From: Oribacterium sp.
Lineage (GTDB): Bacteria; Bacillota_A; Clostridia; Lachnospirales; Lachnospiraceae
Assembly (NCBI GenBank): GCA_017940955.1
Contig: JAGAXP010000268.1
Location: 1 to 10,291 of the forward strand
Reading direction: 5' to 3'
DNA length: 10,291 nt
Part shown: in pieces, positions 5,673 through 10,291 of the stretch
How the letters are laid out: each line of letters starts with the position of its first letter
How positions within the stretch are numbered: position 1 is the first letter of the stretch
Translations under genes and position numbers: made by a program
The notes under the pieces: model-generated
What the model was told of the DNA's origin: nothing
Database searches by the model: none
What the model saw: the letters and a program-made list of their open reading frames with translations, nothing else

Positions 5673-6241
5673 TGGATATCATTAAGAGCAGACATTCAAT
5701 CAGGAAGTATACGGATGAACAGATCAGCCGCGAGGATCTTGAGAAGATCCTGGAAGCAGGTAATTACGCGCCTAATGCAGGCGGAGGGCAACGCAGCATG
5801 ATGGTTGCATTGCATAATAAGGACCTGACAAGAAAACTTGGGATCATGAACCTCGCGAGATTTAACAGGGGGAACCTTGTTGGTTCTTATGTATCGAAGG
5901 AGCAGCCCAGTGTCATCGATGATCCGACAATGAATGACGGCTTCTACGGAGCACCGACAGTTATAGCAATCTTTTCACAGGGAAATTTCCTGTTTAAGAC
6001 TGCGGACGCTTTCTGCATGGCAGAAAACATTGTGCTGCAGGCTACTGAACTTGGCATCGCATCTTGTATCATCTCCAGGGGCGAAGAGACTTTTGACAGT
6101 GAAGAGGGCCGGACACTTATGAAAGAATGGGGCGTTCCCGATAATTATATATGTCAGGCTTTTGTGATCCTTGGATATATCGATGGAGAACAACCGGTCA
6201 GCAAACCGAGAAACCCCGGAAGAGTACAGATCATAGAATAA
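5666..6241 (+). CDS. Nitroreductase family FMN oxidoreductase
   Basis: 191-residue flavoprotein. The N-terminal SRHSIRKYTDEQISREDLEKILEAG and APNAGGGQRS segments (residues ~8-50) are the FMN-phosphate and dimer-contact region of the nitroreductase fold, and GIASCIISRG followed by FVILGYIDGE near the C-terminus match the later FMN-binding block. I set the start at ATG 5666, not upstream within the maturase gene, because GGGGAGGTG (5652-5660) lies 5 nt before it and the N-terminus then fits the family. ATG 5672 is an alternative. The 7-nt overlap with the maturase stop implies translational coupling and a role in the same pathway. It could reduce or oxidise the modified peptide, or reduce an electrophile sensed by HxlR; HxlR-nitroreductase pairs are common, so the link to the RiPP is inference. 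Confidence 0.9.
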   Translation: MLMDIIKSRHSIRKYTDEQISREDLEKILEAGNYAPNAGGGQRSMMVALHNKDLTRKLGIMNLARFNRGNLVGSYVSKEQPSVIDDPTMNDGFYGAPTVIAIFSQGNFLFKTADAFCMAENIVLQATELGIASCIISRGEETFDSEEGRTLMKEWGVPDNYICQAFVILGYIDGEQPVSKPRNPGRVQIIE

Positions 6242-6245
6242 GAAG

Positions 6246-6383
6246 GTGTTGGTATGGAACAGGCAGGCAGGATACGGCTTTGAGTATACATGTGAGATAT
6301 TCTCTGACGTAGGCATTAAACCGCCACTTTTGTTACTCGGAACAATCGAAGCAGTACGTTTCCTGCACTTTGCCAGCTCATGA
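6246..6383 (+). other. Possible coding remnant between nitroreductase and FolT genes
   Basis: After the nitroreductase stop, the frame beginning near 6243 stays open to TGA 6381-6383 and reads plausibly as protein (GYGFEYTCEIFSDVGIKPP, then LLLLGTIEAVRFLHFASS). There is no ATG; GTG 6246 has no good ribosome binding site. An ATG at 6254 in another frame follows AGAAGG (6241-6246) but stops after nine codons, which is what a frameshifted gene start would look like. The segment vaguely resembles the effector domain of LysR-type regulators, but I cannot support that assignment. No other gene is visible between 6242 and 6504. Confidence 0.25.
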
Positions 6384-6412
6384 TCATCATCGGGATTATA
6401 ATAGTGCAAGTG

Positions 6413-6441
6413 TTGCCGCAAAACCTATTCAATTGTATAAT
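6413..6441 (+). promoter_or_regulatory. Promoter of the FolT-MATE operon
   Basis: TTGCCG (6413-6418) is 17 nt before a perfect TATAAT (6436-6441), about 64 nt upstream of the FolT-like start. The leader is too short and lacks the conserved stems for a tetrahydrofolate riboswitch, which often controls folT genes. Confidence 0.6.
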
Positions 6442-6504
6442 ATCAACCAGTTATTATGGTTCACCAGTTTGTGTTCGAGAGTATAAACCTGATAGGGCAA
6501 TAGT

Positions 6505-7083
6505 ATGAATAAATCACTGATCAGCATAAAAGCCATAACTCTTTCTGCTATGTTTGTTGCAATAGGAGTTGTATTATCTTTTTTTCGAATCCCACTCTCT
6601 ACATTCACTGAAATAACATTGACAGGTCTTCCATTGGCTGCAGGGGCATGTATGCTTGGTCCATGGATAGGATTTATCATAGGAGCATTGATTGACATTG
6701 TAGGATACATACTTGCTCCTAAAGGAGCTTTCTTCCCGGGATTTACCATAAGTTCAGGATTAATGGGATTGATCTATGGATTGCTCCTTTATCGAAACTG
6801 GTGGGATAAGCGTGAAGGAAAGAATTCTATTTTGAGAAATAAAAGTAAGGGACTTGCTATAAGAATAGTAATCGCCCATTTTGTTAAAACTCTTGCAATA
6901 AGTCTTTGCCTGAATTGTTTTTGGCTGAGCGTATTCTATGGTATGCCTTTCAAAGCAGTATTTGCAACAAGCCTTCCCAAAGAACTTATCAACTTTCCGA
7001 TAGAATGTTTTTTGATTTACCTTTTATTGTGTCCTATAAACGGATATCAGTCATTTATGAGGAAACAGCGTGACATTGAATAA
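6505..7083 (+). CDS. folT: ECF transporter S component, FolT-like (folate family)
   Basis: 192-residue integral membrane protein with about six hydrophobic segments. It would bind a vitamin and pass it to a shared ECF energy-coupling module (EcfA, EcfA', EcfT), which is not in this window. Signature segments of the folate S-component family are visible: an early AxxxAxxVVLSF helix, FTEITLTGLPLAAG (residues ~34-47), LGPWIGFIIGALIDIVGY, and PKGAFFPGFTIS (~72-83). The upstream sequence has only a weak ribosome binding site (AGGG near 6494-6497). It overlaps the following transporter gene by 14 nt. The S-component family is clear; folate as the ligand is based on motif recall, and a related pterin or other vitamin cannot be excluded. 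Confidence 0.82.
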   Translation: MNKSLISIKAITLSAMFVAIGVVLSFFRIPLSTFTEITLTGLPLAAGACMLGPWIGFIIGALIDIVGYILAPKGAFFPGFTISSGLMGLIYGLLLYRNWWDKREGKNSILRNKSKGLAIRIVIAHFVKTLAISLCLNCFWLSVFYGMPFKAVFATSLPKELINFPIECFLIYLLLCPINGYQSFMRKQRDIE

Positions 7084-8809
7084 TAACAGCGGTGAACAGG
7101 TTTTAAAACAGATGTACTGTCGGTGTGCAAAATATAGTTATATCGGTTCGATGGTATTAATGATCAACTCGGTGATAGACGGAATGCTTATTGCACATTT
7201 TCTTGGCTCAAAAGCCACAGCTTCCTTTGGCCTTGTAATGCCAGCGTATTCGCTGATCAATCTGGTTCCGATATTATTGCGCTCTTCTGTGCAGACAAAA
7301 ATAGGAGAGTATCTTGGCAGAGGGGACACTAAATCGGCAAAACACAGTCTGTTTATCTTAATGACAGCTGCCGTAGCTGCATCATTGCCCCTTTTTATCA
7401 TGTTCACTTTATTTAGTGGGATAACCATGAAAATGCTATCAGCAGGAGCCGAACACTCCGAAGATACATTGTTGATGGCTTCCGGGTACATGCATTATCT
7501 TTCAATATCTGTTTTTCCGATCATGATGAGTTCTGTTTTGCATCCTACAATGCAGCTTGACGGAGATATAAAAAGGTCTGCATTTGCGATTCAGGTCGGA
7601 ACGGTAGTCAATATTTCAGGTGACCTGATAAACGTTCTTTTATTTAACGGAGGAATGAAAGGAATGGCAATAGCAACTGACCTAAGTTGCTTTGCAGAGT
7701 TGTTTATATTACTTTTACACTACAGAAATAAGGACTGTATCCTGAAACCTGTTCTCGACAGAACTGAAAAACATCGTTACCTGCCTCTGTTTTCCTGTGG
7801 TCTTCCATTTATGACAAGAGAGTTGATCGCATTCATTTCAGGGATATTTCTTAATCGTCTGGCATTCACCCTGACGGGAGAAAACGGAGTATCCATTCTT
7901 TGCATTGGCAATACGATCTGGCTGTTTATGCTTCCTGCGGCTATGGCTGTCAGCAGCGCAGGAAATACTTTAGGAGGTGTTTCGGTCGGAGAGATGGATT
8001 GGCGCGGTACACAATATGTCTATAAGCTGGGAATATGGTACTCGATTATTTATGGCGGAGTGCTTGCGGCGATTTTTTTCATATCAGCTATGCCACTGGC
8101 TGTGTTTTGCGGCGTAGGCAATATAGAAAGCATGAATATGACGATAATGCTTCTGAGATGCCTTTCTTTATCGCTTCCGGTAACAATGATGTGCCAGGTC
8201 ATGGAATCCTATCTCAATGTAACCGGTCGTAACAAGAGCGCTGTTTGTTTGAGCATACTCGAAGGCGGAACAGTGTTGCTGGGCTTATCCTGGTTAATGA
8301 GGAAATATTACGGCATATTTGGTATGTGGACGGCAAAACTTATTGCTCCGGTTATGATAGCATTTCTGGGTTTTACTTTAATACAGATTACCGGCAAAAC
8401 ACATACGGAGGAAAATTGTATTGAAAAAAGTGTATCCACAAAAACAGGTGTGAGTGATTTTTCTGAGGGGATCAGGCAATTTTGCCTCCGGAACAAAATC
8501 AACAGCAGATGCAGTAATCTTGCCGCATTATGTGTAGAAGAACTTGCCTGTAATACACTTCAATGGGGATACAATGAAGGCAGAAGCCCGGAAATAGATA
8601 TAAGAGCAGCTTATGATGCAGGATATGTGACTGTCCGGATCAGAGATAGTGGAAGGCAGTTCGATCCTTTGCTTTATACCCGGCAATTTGTTGTTTCTGA
8701 CGAAGATCCATTGAAAAATTTTGGACTGAGACTTGTTTCAGAGCTAGCATCAGAAATGCGGTATTCATGTATCGCAGACTGCAATATCGTGTTGATCAGG
8801 ATAAAATAG
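7070..8809 (+). CDS. MATE-family transporter fused to a C-terminal GHKL/HATPase domain
   Basis: 579 residues in two parts. Residues ~1-440 form a 12-helix MATE transporter, with the early DGMLIAHFLGSKATASFGLVMPAYSL segment and a matching second half, expected to use an ion gradient to move small molecules out. Residues ~450-579 are a cytoplasmic HATPase domain of the RsbW/anti-sigma type: N-box with Glu490-Glu491 and Asn495 (CVEELACNTLQ), G1 box RDSG (525-528), and G2-like NFGLRLVSELA (550-560). The start is GTG 7070, inside the FolT gene, with GAGGAAA (7059-7065) as ribosome binding site; no ATG lies near. The 14-nt overlap indicates coupling to the S component. An RsbW-like domain on a transporter suggests regulation by a partner protein or a kinase role. 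I recall similar fusions in Clostridia, with unknown function. Confidence 0.88.
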   Translation: MTLNNNSGEQVLKQMYCRCAKYSYIGSMVLMINSVIDGMLIAHFLGSKATASFGLVMPAYSLINLVPILLRSSVQTKIGEYLGRGDTKSAKHSLFILMTAAVAASLPLFIMFTLFSGITMKMLSAGAEHSEDTLLMASGYMHYLSISVFPIMMSSVLHPTMQLDGDIKRSAFAIQVGTVVNISGDLINVLLFNGGMKGMAIATDLSCFAELFILLLHYRNKDCILKPVLDRTEKHRYLPLFSCGLPFMTRELIAFISGIFLNRLAFTLTGENGVSILCIGNTIWLFMLPAAMAVSSAGNTLGGVSVGEMDWRGTQYVYKLGIWYSIIYGGVLAAIFFISAMPLAVFCGVGNIESMNMTIMLLRCLSLSLPVTMMCQVMESYLNVTGRNKSAVCLSILEGGTVLLGLSWLMRKYYGIFGMWTAKLIAPVMIAFLGFTLIQITGKTHTEENCIEKSVSTKTGVSDFSEGIRQFCLRNKINSRCSNLAALCVEELACNTLQWGYNEGRSPEIDIRAAYDAGYVTVRIRDSGRQFDPLLYTRQFVVSDEDPLKNFGLRLVSELASEMRYSCIADCNIVLIRIK

Positions 8810-8850
8810 TTTTAATAAACTGTTGTTTTACAACTTAAAGGAGAATAATA

Positions 8851-9210
8851 ATGACCATTACTGCTTATTACCCTGAGGTTTTCGTCAACGATCTTGAAGA
8901 GGAATTAGAGGAATTCAAGAGGATTGGATTCAAACATCTCCAATCCATTGAGAATGACATTATGAAAATGCATATCGTTGAAGTGAATGGCAACAAACTT
9001 GGCTTATACACATCTGATATTCCTGAATACCAGATGCAGGAAGGGATTTTCGGCATGCGTGTGGATGTCACGAACTTTGAAGAAGGGATTGAGTACTTTG
9101 AAGGTCAGGGCTATAAGGCTGTGCTGGGACCTAAAAACGAAGAATCAGACAGGATTGTAATACTTGAAGATGATTTCGGACGTCATGTTTCTCTTCACGG
9201 ACCTATTTGA
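8851..9210 (+). CDS. VOC superfamily (glyoxalase/bleomycin-resistance fold) protein
   Basis: 119 residues, one VOC module pair: an N-terminal beta-alpha-beta-beta-beta unit (YYPEVFVNDLEEELEEFKRIGF...) and a second (GMRVDVTNFEEGIEYFEGQGY...GRHVSLHGPI). The start has AAAGGAG (8837-8843) 7 nt upstream. The first-strand His of metal-dependent glyoxalases is absent (YPE instead), so lyase or metal chemistry is doubtful; a binding or resistance role is possible. It lies 41 nt after the MATE-HATPase stop on the same strand and may be the last gene of that operon. A small inverted repeat GTTG-TTTTA-CAAC (8822-8834) lies in the gap. The substrate cannot be told from sequence. Confidence 0.75.
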   Translation: MTITAYYPEVFVNDLEEELEEFKRIGFKHLQSIENDIMKMHIVEVNGNKLGLYTSDIPEYQMQEGIFGMRVDVTNFEEGIEYFEGQGYKAVLGPKNEESDRIVILEDDFGRHVSLHGPI

Positions 9211-9231
9211 GGTTTACTTAACCTGATGCTA

Positions 9232-9480
9232 ACAACAATAAAATACATTGATGTGTAATTTCACAGTTTTCGTTGAAGATGACATTGAGCTTTCGCCAAA
9301 TAAGGATATTGTGAATATCTCATCCTCCAGAGACCGGATGAGCCAGACACAGGAACCTATGATTTCTTTCTGTCCGGTCGTTACATTCATTGTTTCAATT
9401 TCGCCAAAAGCATCATTAAGGTAAACAGAAGAGTTGGTGAGGCTTTCAAGGATGGCTTGAAATTGAAGTGACTCTGTTAA
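9232..9480 (-). other. Possible coding remnant without a start codon
   Basis: On the minus strand 83 codons are open between TAA (complement of 9481-9483) and TAG (complement of 9229-9231), and read as credible protein (LTESLQFQAILESLTNSS, then VYLNDAFGEIETMNV and GSCVWLIRSLEDEIFTIS). No start codon or ribosome binding site is present at the 5' end; the first ATG is internal. I do not recognise the family. It could be a piece of a lost gene, or chance. No + strand gene is visible in 9211-9650. Confidence 0.25.
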
Positions 9481-9502
9481 TTATCCCGGAAGATAAAATA
9501 GC

Positions 9503-9548
9503 AAATGGCGGAAATGAGAAATGAACTCATGACCGCCATTTTGCGTTT
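9503..9548. terminator. Strong two-part hairpin, probable terminator
   Basis: AAATGGCGG (9503-9511) pairs perfectly with CCGCCATTT (9533-9541). Inside, ATGAG (9514-9518) pairs with CTCAT (9526-9530) around a 7-nt loop, with two small internal bulges, giving a 14-bp stem in total. TGCGTTTATTC follows on the + strand; the complement gives TGCTATTTTATC after the stem on the minus strand, so it could serve either direction. It is about 290 nt beyond the VOC gene. Confidence 0.55.
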
Positions 9549-9650
9549 ATTCTTCAAGTCCCTGTAATCATTAGAAATCGTGAATTTTTGTGGAAAAATC
9601 AGCATCTCTGTGCTATGTTAAAGCCAAATAAGGAAGTGGTGATATAAGCC

Positions 9651-9722
9651 GTGGATAGGAAAGAACTGTCATTTTTACGTAAATATAGTATAAATCCGGA
9701 AGATATGTGTCAAAGGAAATGA
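9651..9722 (+). CDS. Short upstream ORF, 23 residues, overlapping the next gene
   Basis: GTG 9651 opens a 23-codon frame reading DRKELSFLRKYSINPED and stopping at TGA 9720-9722, which overlaps the ATG at 9719 as ATGA. The ribosome binding site is unclear. The predicted promoter at 9666-9694 lies inside it, which argues against translation from that promoter. It could be the remnant of a gene N-terminus. Low confidence. Confidence 0.2.
   Translation: MDRKELSFLRKYSINPEDMCQRK
9666..9694 (+). promoter_or_regulatory. Candidate promoter of the membrane protein gene
   Basis: CTGTCA (9666-9671, 4/6) is 17 nt before TATAAA (9689-9694, 5/6), about 30 nt upstream of the start at 9725. Confidence 0.4.
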
Positions 9723-9724
9723 AG

Positions 9725-10291
9725 ATGAGGCTGATAAAGATCGATAATAAGACATTCTGTTTGCTTGTGTCCGCGCTCATGCTCCTTTTAACGTTTTTTG
9801 CCTTTGCAGTATCGGTGAAAAATAATATTTTCAGAGACTCAATGTTCATGTTAAGGATCATCTATCTTATCAGTCTCGTTTTTTTGACAGTTTTTTCGGG
9901 ATATATGTATTTCAGGGATAGCTACCTTGGAGCAATGGGCTATTTTACCCTCTTTCTCTTTAATCTTTTTGTTGCGGTATTCTTAGGGGCTATTACAGGC
10001 AGTGTTTACGGGATGCCGGGGCATAGCCACTCTATTGATGTACTTACAGGCTTAGATTATTTTTTTTCCATGACCTGTTTCCTGACCTTATGGCTCTATC
10101 AGAAGAGATTTCTTGAGGAAACAGCCGTCACACGCATGGTTACCGTGCTCATCTCCATTGGGGTTATCATTTATTCCGTTGCCATTCTCGTCAACAGATT
10201 CAGGCCGGTTCTTTTTCTTGTCACTGATGAGGGATTATATTCTGATGTCATTGAGGATCATATCAGCATCCTTCTGGATTTATTCTGTCTG
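9725..10291 (+). CDS. Multi-pass membrane protein, N-terminal part (3' partial)
   Basis: The frame runs from ATG 9725 to the right edge, 189 codons, without a stop. ATG 9725 is preferred over ATG 9719 because AAAGGAA (9712-9718) is spaced for 9725 and touches 9719. Five hydrophobic segments can be seen at about 9758-9806 (CLLVSALMLLLTFFAFAVSV), 9848-9901, 9926-9994, 10043-10096 and 10139-10192. Charged loops separate them, including a His-containing GMPGHSHS loop. The last visible part leaves the membrane (RFRPVLFLVTDEGLYSDV). This layout, a bundle of N-terminal helices before a soluble region, is typical of clostridial membrane sensors carrying a kinase, GGDEF or phosphatase output domain, but the output lies beyond the window, so the function is open. 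Confidence 0.7.
   Translation, partial: MRLIKIDNKTFCLLVSALMLLLTFFAFAVSVKNNIFRDSMFMLRIIYLISLVFLTVFSGYMYFRDSYLGAMGYFTLFLFNLFVAVFLGAITGSVYGMPGHSHSIDVLTGLDYFFSMTCFLTLWLYQKRFLEETAVTRMVTVLISIGVIIYSVAILVNRFRPVLFLVTDEGLYSDVIEDHISILLDLFCL

Noticed and set aside
5975..6421. 148-codon minus-strand open frame over the nitroreductase 3' end
   Set aside because: It overlaps a well-supported nitroreductase, has no ribosome binding site that I can see, and has no recognisable motifs.
6384..6504. Tetrahydrofolate riboswitch upstream of the FolT-like gene
   Set aside because: The leader after the predicted promoter is only about 60 nt and lacks the paired, GC-rich conserved core.

Overview
The window looks like accessory chromosome of a low-to-medium GC Bacillota, most likely a Lachnospiraceae-type gut or rumen anaerobe. 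The reasons are strong GGAGG-type ribosome binding sites, radical SAM/SPASM chemistry, a folate ECF substrate-binding component, HxlR regulation, and several proteins resembling family members I recall from that group. The assignment is inference; no rRNA or tRNA gene is present to test it.

Layout. (1) 1-2259: an RNA-repair cassette on the + strand. It holds the C-terminal two thirds of a DRB0094-type RNA ligase (cut by the window edge at its catalytic KMDG motif), a calcineurin-like metallophosphoesterase, and a T4 Rnl1-like RNA ligase joined to it by an ATGA overlap. (2) 2260-3661: a promoter with a palindrome over its -10 box, a 25-codon ORF, then a decayed pair: a radical SAM gene with an internal deletion and two opposed single-base frameshifts, and a DUF3795 Cys-rich gene frameshifted in its 3' part. 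(3) 3762-6241: a RiPP locus of the 'ACGX' type. A divergent HxlR regulator faces a 71-residue precursor with five ACG(A/S) repeats, followed by an attenuator-like hairpin, a radical SAM/SPASM maturase and an overlapping nitroreductase. (4) 6242-6504: a gene-poor gap with a possible coding remnant and a good promoter. (5) 6505-9210: FolT-like ECF S component, a MATE transporter fused to a C-terminal GHKL/HATPase domain (14 nt overlap), and a small VOC-fold protein. (6) 9211-9724: no convincing intact gene; a strong hairpin, a coding remnant on the minus strand and a promoter. (7) 9725-10291: N-terminal half of a multi-pass membrane protein that runs off the window.

The most interesting system is the RiPP locus. 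In the precursor every Cys except the fifth is followed at +4 by Asp or Glu (C18-D22, C27-E31, C36-D40, C49-D53, C66-D70). This CX3(D/E) register is the one used by PapB-type ranthipeptide maturases that join Cys sulfur to a side-chain carbon of Asp/Glu. A series of Cys-to-Asp/Glu thioether rings made by the SPASM enzyme, perhaps followed by nitroreductase tailoring, is my main hypothesis. The second point of interest is the presence of two different RNA ligases plus a phosphoesterase in one operon.
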